A DNA stretch of 64,000 nucleotides from Nordella sp. HKS 07 (lineage in GTDB: Bacteria > Pseudomonadota > Alphaproteobacteria > Rhizobiales > Aestuariivirgaceae), in the NCBI RefSeq assembly GCF_011046735.1, contig NZ_CP049258.1:1218001-1282000 (forward strand). Direction: 5' to 3'. Each line of letters begins with the position of its first letter. The stretch's first letter is position 1. Of the stretch, positions 45,101-54,245 are shown one piece after another. The notes under the pieces were generated by a model. The model was not told the DNA's origin. It was given only the letters and a program-made list of their open reading frames with translations, and searched no databases. The position numbers and the translations under genes are program-made.

Positions 45101-46946
45101 CATGGGTTCCCCCGGTGACCGCGCTTGCCGCACCGGTGGTGATCTTGAGATTCTTGCCGTTGTTGGAATTGAAGGCGGTGATGCCGGCACGGGTCGTTCC
45201 CTCGACGCTGCCATTGGCCGTGATAGTGAGATCGCCGCTGCCGGAATTATTGGCGTTGATTCCATTTGCATCGCCGGTGATCACGCTCGCAGCCCCGGTG
45301 GTCACCGTCAGACTGACGGCCGGCGACCGGTTGTCCGCTACTATGCCGTCGCCGTGCTCTCCAGTGACCTCCCCGTCGGCGGTAATGACGAGATCGCCGC
45401 CGCTGCCATAGTTCTTGCCGCGGATGCCGTGGAGCTTGCCGGTGATGTCGCTTCCCGCCGTCGTCGTGATGGTCAGGTCGCCGCCATTGGACGAGTTGAA
45501 AGCCTCGATGCCATAACGGGTTTCGCCCGTCACATTGCCATGGGCAATGATATCGAGATCGCCATCCCCGTTATTCCGGGCGAGGATGCCATTTCGATAT
45601 CCGGTGATATTGCTGCCCGATCCGGCGGTGATCTTCAGGGCGCCGGCACCGGGCGTGTTCAGGGCATATATGCCGTCGCGCTCCGTCCCCGTGACCTCGC
45701 CATCGGCGGTGATGGTGAAATCGCCCCTGTCGTTTCGGCCGGCAATACCATCATAACCCGTGACGTTGCTCTCAGCCCCGGTCTTTACCGTCGCGCTGGC
45801 GCCGGAATAGTTGACGACCCATATGCCTCTGCCGACTGTGCCCGTGACCTCGCCATAAGCTGCCACCAGGAGCGCGCCATGGCCGAGGCTTCGCGCCTCG
45901 ATGCCGTCATAGCCGCCCGTGACGACGCTTCCGGCGGCGGCGGTGACCGTCAGATCGCCGCTGCCGGGAAGATTGAGGGCATAGATCCCTTCCCGCTCTG
46001 TCCCGGCGACCTCGCCATGAGCGCTAATCGTAAGGTCTCCACTGCCTCCGTTGACGCCGCGGATGCCCATGAAATTGCCGGTGATCTCGCTCGCCGCGCC
46101 GGTCGTTATCGTCAGATTTTCACCAGCTGCCGAAGTGCTGGCGAAGATGCCATGCGCTTGGCCTTCCATTCCCGTGACCTTGCCATTGGCGGTGATGGTG
46201 AGATCGCCGGAGCCCAAGCTGCGGGCGTCGATCCCGTCGCCATATCCCGAGACCTCGCTCTCCGCGCCGGTGGTTATCGTCAGGTTCCGGCCACTCGAGC
46301 CGACAGAGGCGGATATGCCATCGACCCGTGCTCCGGTGACCTTGCCATCCGCCGTGATCTCGAGATCGCCCGTGCCCGCATTATCGGCCTTGATGCCGTG
46401 CGTATAACCGGAGACGGTGCTCCCTGCCCCGGTGCGGATGGTCACATCGCCACCGATCGCGGTGTTGCCGGCGTTTATGCCGTCATAAGCGAGCCCCGTG
46501 ACACTGCCGTTGGCGGTGATGTTGATATCTCCGCCGCCGTCATTCCGGGCATGGATGCCGTTGTCGCCGCCGGTGATGGTGCTGTTCCCGGTGATCGTGA
46601 TCGCCCCTTGCGTGGCTCCGGCGTCGCCCGTCACCCGCATATCGAGGCCGTTGTCATCACCAGTTATTATCGATGCGTTGCCGTCGACGAACTGCAGATG
46701 ACCATCGCCGGTGATGCTGATGCCATGGCCGGCGGGCGCGTTCACGCTGAAGCCCGGAACCGTCGATACATTCGCATTGTCGGCGGTGATGGCCTGCGTC
46801 ACGATATTGGCGCCGCCGCATAAGAAGGTGGGAGACGGTGACGGATCGCAGGCGGCAGAGGCCTGGCGGCCATAGCCGAAGAAAGGCGCAACGGTGAGGA
46901 TCGTCGTCAATGCCAGACGGCGGCGAAACAGGCGGCTCGACCCCAT
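42139..46946 (-). pseudogene. Autotransporter AT4 (largest paralogue), single-base frameshift
   Basis: A gene of about 1,602 codons in two frames. The start is well supported (GAGGGA before ATG 46946; MGSSRLFRRRLALTTILTVAPFFGYGRQASAA). The passenger carries many 33+23-residue beta-helix rungs, e.g. GAESEVSGYGDGIDARSLGSGDLTITANGKVTG. At about 44630 the frame changes: the first frame runs on as SNVKAPLTASTPAW, while shifting by one gives SNVKGATDGIDARMANGAQDLVIAADGLVTG, the next proper rung. One G of an expected GG appears lost. The second frame continues through the hinge (LLNLETFNNSGVVSLIDG) and barrel to LRYAW. Translation would stop in the passenger, leaving no barrel. Real decay or sequencing error cannot be told apart here. 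Confidence 0.8.
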
Positions 46947-47054
46947 AATTCCCTCAGCGGAAATCCGAATGTTTCAAAGTGATAACGCGAGGCAGGCTTC
47001 GCGCTCAATAAGAAACCGACGCTAAGTCAGAGAAGCGCACGGAAATTTGATGGT

Positions 47055-47070
47055 GTGGCCATTTAGCCAC
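47055..47070. promoter_or_regulatory. Shared autotransporter box, copy 4 (AT4)
   Basis: GTGGC-CATTTA-GCCAC, perfect (TGTGGC..GCCACA over 18 bp), centred about 115 bp before the AT4 start codon. The -35/-10 pair is less clear here and, by alignment with AT1, would be about 23 bp closer to the box. Confidence 0.5.
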
Positions 47071-47156
47071 AACCCGCCATGGCCCCGGATATCTCCGGTC
47101 GTAAACTACGCCGGCAACATTCAACTTGTAGCTGTCCCAAAACGGCGCCAGCCGCC

Positions 47157-48290
47157 TCAGGACACGGTTTCAGGCGTCAAAGGATCATGGGTGATAAGGG
47201 ACTTGATCTCATTGGACGCGAAGTCCAGCGACATCGGACAGGCGATGCCGGGCAGCACGGCGACGTCATAGATCTCCGCCACCGCCCCGTCGATGCGGAA
47301 CCATTCGACACAGGTCTTCTTGTCGAGATCGATCACCTGGATGCCGCACCAGGGCTCGGAATCGGCTGCTTTCAGCCGCTCATCCAGCTTCAGTCCCTCG
47401 AAGCGCTTGTAGCGCGGCTTCGACAGGCCGACGAAGGCATGCCGGCCCCGGATCGCGAGGCCGCGGCCGAAGCCCGGACAGAACATATGGGGGCGGAAAG
47501 ACTTCGTCGCGAGATCGACCTCACCCAGTTCGCCGGTGCCGGAATTCAACAGCCACAGGCGCCCGTCGACCAGGCGCGGCGAATGCGGCATGGACAGGCC
47601 CGAGCAGACGATCTCGCCCGTCTCCACATCGATGACGATGCCGCCATCGGCGCGCCGGTCGCGCCAGCCGTCGATCGTATCCGAGCGCGAGACGGCGGTC
47701 ACATAGCGCGGCCTGCCCGCCTCCATCGCCAGCCCGTTCAAGTGGCAGCGATCCTCATTGACGAGGGCGGAAATAAAGGGCGGCATCCAGATCGGAGTGA
47801 AACTGTGGCGTTCGGACGGCACCGCCAGACAATTATAGGCTGTGTTGACGAAGACGATCCGGCCGTCGGCCATCAGCCCTATGTCATGCGCGTCGAGTAT
47901 GCCGGTCGTATAGGTGAGGCGCGGCACATAGCAGGCGTCCTGCGTGTGATTGATCGCCTGGCCCTTGTCGAGCACATTCTCGAAGCGCTGGATCTGGAAC
48001 AAGGTGGCGAGCGCCAGCGTGTGGCCTTCGACACAAAGGCCCATCGCCTTGGGAAACAGCCGCTCATCCACCATCAGCCCGCCCTTGGGATTGCGGCCGA
48101 GGAGATAGAGCTTGCCGGACTGATAGGAGGTGAAGCCCGCCGAGACGTCGAGACGGGCGAGCAGGCGCGGAAAGCCATTCGACATCGAATAGGTGACGGC
48201 GGGGGCCTTGTCGGCGGCTTGGTTTGGCTGAGCTTTGTCCTCGGCGGGTGCCGGAGCTTCGATTGATGGCGATGAGTCGGACGGAGACAA
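47157..48290 (-). CDS. TIGR03032/DUF4915-like conserved protein
   Basis: 377 residues. After a low-complexity acidic leader (SPSIEAPAPAEDKAQPNQAADKAP), the sequence follows the TIGR03032 pattern: FTSYQSGKLYLLGRNPKGGLMVDERLFPKAMGLCVEGHTLALATLFQIQRFEN, LTYTTGILDAHDIGLMADGRIVFVNTAYNCLAVP, HLNGLAMEAGRPRYVTAVSRSDTIDGWRDRRADGGIVIDVETGEIVCSGLSMPHSPRLVDGRLWLLNSGTGELG, PGFGRGLAIRGRHAFVGLSKPRY. Repeated short strands suggest a beta-propeller. No signal peptide is evident. The family has no known biochemical role to my knowledge. It sits between autotransporters AT4 and AT5 on the same strand with 210- and 146-bp gaps. Confidence 0.8.
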   Translation of the reverse strand: MSPSDSSPSIEAPAPAEDKAQPNQAADKAPAVTYSMSNGFPRLLARLDVSAGFTSYQSGKLYLLGRNPKGGLMVDERLFPKAMGLCVEGHTLALATLFQIQRFENVLDKGQAINHTQDACYVPRLTYTTGILDAHDIGLMADGRIVFVNTAYNCLAVPSERHSFTPIWMPPFISALVNEDRCHLNGLAMEAGRPRYVTAVSRSDTIDGWRDRRADGGIVIDVETGEIVCSGLSMPHSPRLVDGRLWLLNSGTGELGEVDLATKSFRPHMFCPGFGRGLAIRGRHAFVGLSKPRYKRFEGLKLDERLKAADSEPWCGIQVIDLDKKTCVEWFRIDGAVAEIYDVAVLPGIACPMSLDFASNEIKSLITHDPLTPETVS

Positions 48291-48436
48291 GGCGGATTCC
48301 CTACTGAAACGAATGCGATGAGCGGCAAGACCTAGCGCGCTTCATGACGTCCGATCAACTTCCATCTGGAAGCGGGCTCGACTATTCGACGCGATGGCCG
48401 ATCAGTTTGTCTCCCGCAGCGCCGTCACGCGCTGAC

Positions 48437-51400
48437 CTACCAGGCATATCTGATGCCGGCATTGCCGCTATAGGCGTCATAATCGCTGGCGAATTGATAG
48501 TTCCCGCGCAGGAAGCCCGACCAGCCTTCCGGGCTCGCGACGGCGAAGCCGAGCGAGACATCGCCCATGGTGGCGCCCGGATCATCCGACACGCCGAGAT
48601 CCGGCAATCCCGGGGTGGCGATGGTGGCATTGTTGTCGCCCGAGAAGTCTTCCCAGACGCTGGCGATCACATCGCCCGAATAGATCATGGCGTCGCTGGC
48701 GGTATGATCGAAGCCGAGCCTGAGACCCAGCCTGCCCATGACGCTGGTCTCGTCATCGAAAGCGACCGTGCCGCCGAAGACATCGACATCGTCGATCTCG
48801 CTATGCACCGCGGCGAGCGAGGCCTGCGGTTCGACGAACAGGCCTTCGCCGAATTTGTAGCCGGTGTCGATCCGGCCGCCGATATTCAGAGCGTCGGTGT
48901 CGCCGTCATCGGCAGCGGGTGCCAAGTCTTCCGGATCGATCCCGATGTCGAGGAAGTCGACCTTGAGCGTCGCATCGACAAAGAAGGCGCGGTCGAGATA
49001 GGTCGCATAGACGCCGACCGAGGGGCCTTCATAAGTCCATTCGGTATTGGTCTCGTCGAATTTGAGCGTGGAGGTGAGATAGCCGCCGAAGACGCCGAAC
49101 AAAAGCGCGTCGCCGACATCCTGGGTGCCGAAATCGAAGCCCGCGAGACCGCCCCAGATCGTCTGCTTGCGGTCGAGGATGAAGCCATCCTGCTCGTCGT
49201 CGCGCTCGAGATAGGCGCCGACGCCTGAGAACCAGAAGCCGGGCGTGACGCGTGCAACGGGTGTCGGGGCGACCGGCTCGCCGAAATCGGCGACCGGGGT
49301 GACGCCGGTGCCGCCGAGCAAAGACTTGAGATCCATCTGCCGGCCGAGCAGCGTTCCGAGCGACTGGAACCACATATCCTGGGCGCCGGTCATGCCGCCG
49401 GCGAATTCCTCGGCGCCGATGCCGATGCCGGAGGTGAACAGTTCATGCACGTTTTCAGCTGCGTTGAAGCGCATGTCCCAGCTGTAGAAGCCGGCATAAA
49501 GCGGCCCGTCGAGGACAAAGTCGCCAGCGCCGGTGATGCCGCTGAAAACGCGGATGACCGGTATACCCTCGCTGGCGCCCGTGGCATCGACGACATTGAC
49601 GTGGACCTTCGTCACGCCCGTGACATTGCCTTCAATGTGGAGCTCGTCCGCTTTGCCCTCGGGCCCGAGGATGGCGTCGACCGACAAATGGCCGTCTTCG
49701 CTCAGATAGTCGGTATCGCCGGCGAACACGCTACGGATCACCAGGCTGTCGCCCGCCTGGCCGTCGACCAACGAAACCAGCCCTGAATTGTTGAAGCGCT
49801 CGAGACCGGCGAGGATCGATGTCTCGGGCGCGCCGGGATCGGCTGCGGCGAACAACACACCGCGGTTGTTAACCTCATCGTCTCCGCCGTCGTCGAAGTT
49901 GTTTTCACCGGTGGTCGACCACAGGCCGTCATTGTTGAACGTATCATCGGATGTGCTGAGCTGCACCGTGCCGATGATCGCGCCGGTATTGTTGATCTCG
50001 GTCGCGCCGCCGGTCGCCACGATCGCGTAGGCATCGGACAGCGCCGACAGATTGCGCACGATGCCGTCATTGGTGATGGTGATCGACTGATCGTCCCGCG
50101 ACTTTGCATAGATGCCGGAGGCCCTGCCCTGCACCAGGCCCGCGCCGCCGATCTCGATCTCGGTGCTGTCGCCACGATTATTGTCGGCGTAGATGCCGAA
50201 GCCGGGATTGCAGATGCAGTTCGCGGTGACATTACCATCCTCGCCCAGGCCGGTGATCGTGCCATTGACCGTGATCTTGAAGGCGCCGCCCGCGCCGTCT
50301 TGCGTGGCGTCGATGCCGTCATCCCCGCCTGTCACCACGCTTCCCGGCCCGGTGATGATCGTCAGGTCGTTGTCATCGCTGTCCGGATTGCTTATCGCAT
50401 AAATGCCGTCCTCATAGGCGCCGGTGACCTGGCCATTGACCTCGATTTTCAGGTTGCCGGAGCCGTAATTGCGCGCATGGATGCCGTGTCGGTCGCCGCC
50501 GACGATGCTGCCCGCGCCGGTGATGATGGTGAAGTCGCCGCCGATTTCGGTCAAACCTTCGCTGCCGTCGAGGCCAAATATGCCATCACCCGTCTGGCCT
50601 GTGACCTGGCCATTGGCGGTGATCAGGAACTCGCCGTCGCCGCTGTCCTCGGCATAGATGCCATAATATCTGCCGGTCACCTTGCTGGCGCTCTCCGTGG
50701 CGATGGTAAGGCCGAGCGCCCTGCCCTCGACAAATCCACCTGAATCGCCTCCCACCCACAACTCGCTATAGACATTGCGGGCGAAAATGCCGGCGCCATT
50801 TTTGCCGGTGACTTCGCCTCGGGTAGTGATCGTCAGGCTCCCGGCGCCGTAGTTGCGCGCATCGATGCCGTCCGCGACGCCTCTGATCGTACTGGCGGCG
50901 CCCGTGGTGATACTCATATTCTTGGTGAGATCGGGATTGTAAACCGGGGCATAGATGTCGACGTCGCGATTGACGGCATGGATTCCGTCGCCATTCTGAG
51001 CGTAGCCGCCCACCAGGCCATTGGCTGTGATTTCAAGCCTGCCGATGCCGCTATTATAGGCGCCGATGCCGTTGCCGCCGCCCTGGATCAGGCTTTGCTC
51101 GCCCGTCTGGACGATGAGGTCCGTGCCATAATTCTTGGCAAAGATGGCGTCATTGATATTGCCGAACACGACGCCGTCGGCGGTGATCTTGAGATAGCCG
51201 GAGCCTTTGTTCAGCGCATCGATGCCATTGGAGTCCTGGATTGGATTTAGCGGATTCACCGGCGCCTCGCCGCGGATCACGCTCGAGGCGCCGGCGGCGA
51301 TGATGAGATTCTGCCCTTCGTTGACGGCCTGTATGCCGTCGCGGTTGCGACCGGTCACCGCGCCGTCGACGGTGATCGACAGATCGCCGGTGCCGTAATT

Positions 51401-52219
51401 CTGCGCGTGGATACCACGGAAGTTGCCGTCGACAACAGCCTGCGCGCCGATGGTGATCTTCAGATCGTCAGCCTCGGGCGCGTTGTCATAGATGCTGCCG
51501 TTGCGGGCAAAGATGCCATCAAAATCGTTGCTCCTGGCCCGGCCCTGGATGTCGATGCTGAGATTGCCGGTGCCGTAATTGCGTGCCTCGATGGCGTTGT
51601 CGTCGCCGGTGATTACGCTCCGGGCGCCGGTGGTGATCGTGAGATCCCGCCCTGTGTTGAAGGCATATATGCCGTCGCTGGCGATCTCCGGATCATCCGG
51701 GTCCAGTCCGGTCACCTCGCCATTCACGGTGATGGCGAGATTGCCGCTGCTCAAATTCTTGGCGAATATGCCGTTCTTGGTGCCCGTGATGATGCTGTTA
51801 CCGGTGATCGTCAGCGAGCCATCGATTTCCTCCGATACATCGTCATCAGAAACGACGAAAAGCCCGGTGCCATCCTCATTCGTGATGGAAGACGCATTGT
51901 CGTCCGTGAAGCTGATATTGCCGTCACCCGTGATGGTGAGGCCGCCGGTCTCGACCACGAAGGGCGGGCTGGCGAGCGTCGATACTTGCGCATTGTCCTC
52001 GTTGATCGTGATGCCGTCGGTATCCGTGCCGCTGCATTGATAGCTGGGCGCCGACGAGGCGGTACAATCGGCATGGGCCGGACGGCCATAAGAAAGGAAC
52101 GGCGACATTGCCAGGATGGTGGTGAGCGTCAGGCGATTGCGCAGGATGCGGCTGGCTCTGCCGGCGGGAGCACCCGAATTCATCCTGATCAGCGGCCTAG
52201 CCATGTCCCGACGTCCCAT
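48437..52219 (-). CDS. Autotransporter AT5, type Va, repeat passenger (fecR-linked)
   Basis: 1,260 residues. M1 is at 52219; the ATG at 52204 gives a leader aligned with AT1 (MARPLIRMNSGAPAGRASRILRNRLTLTTILAMSPFLSYGRPAHA). Passenger of beta-helix units as in the paralogues but with longer inserts (PEADDLKITIGAQAVV; PVNPLNPIQDSNGIDALNKGS; NVTANCICNPGFGIYADNNRG, which carries two Cys). Hinge LAGLERFNNSGLVSLVDGQAGDSLVIR, then GAQDMWFQSLGTLLGRQMDLKSLLGG, a barrel and NAGIRYAW. Starts 11 bp after the fecR stop codon, so the two form an operon. Predicted outer-membrane surface protein; intact. Confidence 0.92.
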   Translation of the reverse strand: MGRRDMARPLIRMNSGAPAGRASRILRNRLTLTTILAMSPFLSYGRPAHADCTASSAPSYQCSGTDTDGITINEDNAQVSTLASPPFVVETGGLTITGDGNISFTDDNASSITNEDGTGLFVVSDDDVSEEIDGSLTITGNSIITGTKNGIFAKNLSSGNLAITVNGEVTGLDPDDPEIASDGIYAFNTGRDLTITTGARSVITGDDNAIEARNYGTGNLSIDIQGRARSNDFDGIFARNGSIYDNAPEADDLKITIGAQAVVDGNFRGIHAQNYGTGDLSITVDGAVTGRNRDGIQAVNEGQNLIIAAGASSVIRGEAPVNPLNPIQDSNGIDALNKGSGYLKITADGVVFGNINDAIFAKNYGTDLIVQTGEQSLIQGGGNGIGAYNSGIGRLEITANGLVGGYAQNGDGIHAVNRDVDIYAPVYNPDLTKNMSITTGAASTIRGVADGIDARNYGAGSLTITTRGEVTGKNGAGIFARNVYSELWVGGDSGGFVEGRALGLTIATESASKVTGRYYGIYAEDSGDGEFLITANGQVTGQTGDGIFGLDGSEGLTEIGGDFTIITGAGSIVGGDRHGIHARNYGSGNLKIEVNGQVTGAYEDGIYAISNPDSDDNDLTIITGPGSVVTGGDDGIDATQDGAGGAFKITVNGTITGLGEDGNVTANCICNPGFGIYADNNRGDSTEIEIGGAGLVQGRASGIYAKSRDDQSITITNDGIVRNLSALSDAYAIVATGGATEINNTGAIIGTVQLSTSDDTFNNDGLWSTTGENNFDDGGDDEVNNRGVLFAAADPGAPETSILAGLERFNNSGLVSLVDGQAGDSLVIRSVFAGDTDYLSEDGHLSVDAILGPEGKADELHIEGNVTGVTKVHVNVVDATGASEGIPVIRVFSGITGAGDFVLDGPLYAGFYSWDMRFNAAENVHELFTSGIGIGAEEFAGGMTGAQDMWFQSLGTLLGRQMDLKSLLGGTGVTPVADFGEPVAPTPVARVTPGFWFSGVGAYLERDDEQDGFILDRKQTIWGGLAGFDFGTQDVGDALLFGVFGGYLTSTLKFDETNTEWTYEGPSVGVYATYLDRAFFVDATLKVDFLDIGIDPEDLAPAADDGDTDALNIGGRIDTGYKFGEGLFVEPQASLAAVHSEIDDVDVFGGTVAFDDETSVMGRLGLRLGFDHTASDAMIYSGDVIASVWEDFSGDNNATIATPGLPDLGVSDDPGATMGDVSLGFAVASPEGWSGFLRGNYQFASDYDAYSGNAGIRYAW

Positions 52220-52230
52220 CGTTCAAATCA

Positions 52231-53079
52231 CTAATTGCCGCCCTGGCCGGGTCCGCTGCCCTCATTGCCGCCACCGCCGCCCGCCGATCCGCCACCCGGG
52301 GCGCCAGCGCCGCCGCCCGGATTGCCGCCGCCAGGGCCGCCGGGCGATCCGCCGCCGCCCGAGCTTCCGCCAGGCCCCGATCCTTGCGGGCCGCCGCCTT
52401 GATTGCCATCCGGAGTATTCAGGATCAGGCCGAGGCTCGAGCGGCAGGAGCGCGTATTCAGCCGGAAAGACCGGGCCAGCGTTCCCTGATTGACGATGTA
52501 AGGCAGCGCCCTGAGCGCCTGGCCCTTGGCGCGGCCGCCCAGCTGATCGACATCGTTGCGCCGCGCCCGTCCGACCCCGCAATTGTCGGGGATCGTTTCG
52601 CAGCGCCCGGAGACGCAGAGCCTTACCCCGCCCTCGAGCACGGCGATCAGCGTATCGCCATCCGAAGAGAAGTCGAACGCCGTGCCGCGGATGCCAATCG
52701 TGGCATTCGCGGTCTTGATGTCATAGGCGTTCTTGGCCGATCTGCCGCTGATGAAGCGGAAGGTGCCGCGAAGCGCGTCGACGGAAAATTTCTGCGCGCG
52801 GTTGCCGCCGCGCATCAGGAAGCGATCGATCACCAGCGTGGAATTGGGCCCGACCACCAGCTTGGTATCGTCCACGAAGAGGATCTGGACATTGCCTTTG
52901 CCGGTGACAATCTCGTCGTTCTCGAATATCGCGGTCCCGGCGCTCAGGGCGCGGCCGGAGCCGGTCGGCGCGCCGGCAACGGCGACAACTTTGCCAATGG
53001 GCGTTGCGGCGCCTGCGAAAGCCGAAAATGAATACAGACCTATCGCAGCCGCAAGCAACAGTCGGGCAGTAAGCGCCAT
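52231..53079 (-). CDS. Secreted FecR-domain protein with Gly-rich tail
   Basis: 282 residues: signal peptide MALTARLLLAAAIGLYSFSAFAGA, FecR domain about 28-150 (IGKVVAVAGAPTGSGRALSAGTAIFENDEIVTGKGNVQILFVDDTKLVVGPNSTLVIDRFLM, DALRGTFRFISGRSAKNAYDIKTANATIGIRGTAFDF), then CVSGRCETIPDNCG with three Cys, and about 65 residues of Gly/Pro/Ser repeats. Unlike sigma-regulator FecR it has no transmembrane helix or N-terminal cytoplasmic arm; the domain is secreted. Such FecR-only proteins often accompany surface proteins, and here it is transcribed directly before AT5. A role in assembly or signalling at the cell surface is inferred. Confidence 0.9.
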   Translation of the reverse strand: MALTARLLLAAAIGLYSFSAFAGAATPIGKVVAVAGAPTGSGRALSAGTAIFENDEIVTGKGNVQILFVDDTKLVVGPNSTLVIDRFLMRGGNRAQKFSVDALRGTFRFISGRSAKNAYDIKTANATIGIRGTAFDFSSDGDTLIAVLEGGVRLCVSGRCETIPDNCGVGRARRNDVDQLGGRAKGQALRALPYIVNQGTLARSFRLNTRSCRSSLGLILNTPDGNQGGGPQGSGPGGSSGGGGSPGGPGGGNPGGGAGAPGGGSAGGGGGNEGSGPGQGGN

Positions 53080-53155
53080 CCCGTGGAAATCCCCAGCCGT
53101 CTCCCCCTGAGTAATGAAGTGTGACGGGTTTCCACGCGAAAGACAATCGGCTTCC

Positions 53156-53171
53156 GTCGCTGTACTGCTAC
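53156..53171. promoter_or_regulatory. Degenerate autotransporter-type box before fecR-AT5
   Basis: GTCGC-TGTACT-GCTAC with GTCGC in place of GTGGC, followed by AAAC as copies 2-4 are followed by A. The box is 77-92 bp before the fecR start, so the spacing differs from copies 1-3. Weak. Confidence 0.25.
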
Positions 53172-53215
53172 AAACCTTCGGTTGCAGAACGATCGGACAA
53201 ATTCGGGATTCTCGA

Positions 53216-54127
53216 TCACACGGCCGCGGCGCCGCTGAAAGTCATGCTCATGAAATCATGAAAGACGCGGGTCGCGGGGTCTTGCTGCACCGCCCGGTTC
53301 CAGGCGAGCCCCACATCCATGCTCGGGATATCGCCGATCACATTGCGCGTCTCGATGCGCTGGCCCTCGAGCGACCAGGGCCGGTAGACCATGTCGGAGA
53401 GCACGGTGACCCCCATGCCGGCGGCAACCATGCTGCGCACCGCCTCGACCGACGAGGTTATCACCAGCATGCGCGGCTCGAGACCCGCCTTGGCCCAGTA
53501 TTTCCCCGCCGTATCCATGGCCTCATCGACGGTGAGCATCACATAGGGCTCTCTCGCCACATCGGCGAGCGTGATGTTCTCGCTGTTGAGAAGCGGATGC
53601 TCGACCGGCAGCCACAGCCGACGCCTGGAGCGCAGCAGTGTCTCCGACGCGATGCGCGCCGTGTCGGCGAGGTTGGAAACCAGCATCACCGCGATATCGA
53701 GGGTGCGGTCGACGAGCCCGCGCTCGATCGCTTCGCGCGGCAATTCGCGCAGCTCGACGCTGATACGCGGATAGTTGCGCAGGAAGCGGGCATAGTGGCG
53801 CGGCATGAAATAGCCGGCCACCGTATAGGTGACGCCGACCCTGATATGGCCGGCATGCGCCATGTCCTCCGTCAAAGGCGCGCTGATCGCCTCGTTCACC
53901 GCCGCCATGATGATGCGCGCATGCTGCAGGAAACGCGTGCCTTCGGCGGTCAGCGCCACGCCGGTCGGCAGGCGCACGAACAGGCGCACGGAGAGATCCT
54001 CCTCGAGCTGCTTGATCGCCGCCGTTACCGCCGATTGCGAGACATTGAGCTCGATGGCCGCCTGGCTCACCTGCCCGGCATTGGCGGCGGCGAGGAAATA
54101 GCGCACTTGCTTGATCGACAGGGCCAT
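53216..54127 (-). CDS. LysR-family transcriptional regulator
   Basis: 303 residues from the ATG at 54127 (MALSIKQVRYFLAAANAGQVSQAAIELNVSQSAVTAAIKQLEEDLSVRLFVRLPTGVALTAEG, winged helix 1-60), with the substrate-binding domain at about 90-295. It diverges from pxpA; the 118-bp gap holds two direct TTTTCCGAT repeats 22 bp apart, with an inverted TTTGC-N4-GCAAA closer to pxpA. LysR proteins usually activate the divergent operon with a metabolite; here probably the pxpA-accBC-pxpBC unit, perhaps responding to 5-oxoproline or a similar amide. Confidence 0.92.
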   Translation of the reverse strand: MALSIKQVRYFLAAANAGQVSQAAIELNVSQSAVTAAIKQLEEDLSVRLFVRLPTGVALTAEGTRFLQHARIIMAAVNEAISAPLTEDMAHAGHIRVGVTYTVAGYFMPRHYARFLRNYPRISVELRELPREAIERGLVDRTLDIAVMLVSNLADTARIASETLLRSRRRLWLPVEHPLLNSENITLADVAREPYVMLTVDEAMDTAGKYWAKAGLEPRMLVITSSVEAVRSMVAAGMGVTVLSDMVYRPWSLEGQRIETRNVIGDIPSMDVGLAWNRAVQQDPATRVFHDFMSMTFSGAAAV

Positions 54128-54133
54128 ATCTGA

Positions 54134-54206
54134 TTTTCCGATAGTCGAGCACAGTTTTTCCGATTTTACAATATCAGCTTCCCAACTCAATATTTGCATC
54201 CGCAAA
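54134..54206. promoter_or_regulatory. LysR-pxpA intergenic regulatory sites
   Basis: Direct repeats TTTTCCGAT at 54134-54142 and 54156-54164, exactly 22 bp apart (two helical turns), and TTTGC-N4-GCAAA at 54193-54206. Their place between divergent lysR and pxpA suggests LysR binding; not proven. Confidence 0.5.
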
Positions 54207-54245
54207 CAAGAGCCGCGACGGCCGGACCTATCGGGAGGAGTGAGT

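Noticed and set aside
52231-53079. FecR as anti-sigma factor for the ECF sigma at 12959
   Set aside because: It carries a signal peptide and lacks a transmembrane helix or cytoplasmic arm, and the ECF42-like sigma factor has its own C-terminal extension; the loci are 38 kb apart.
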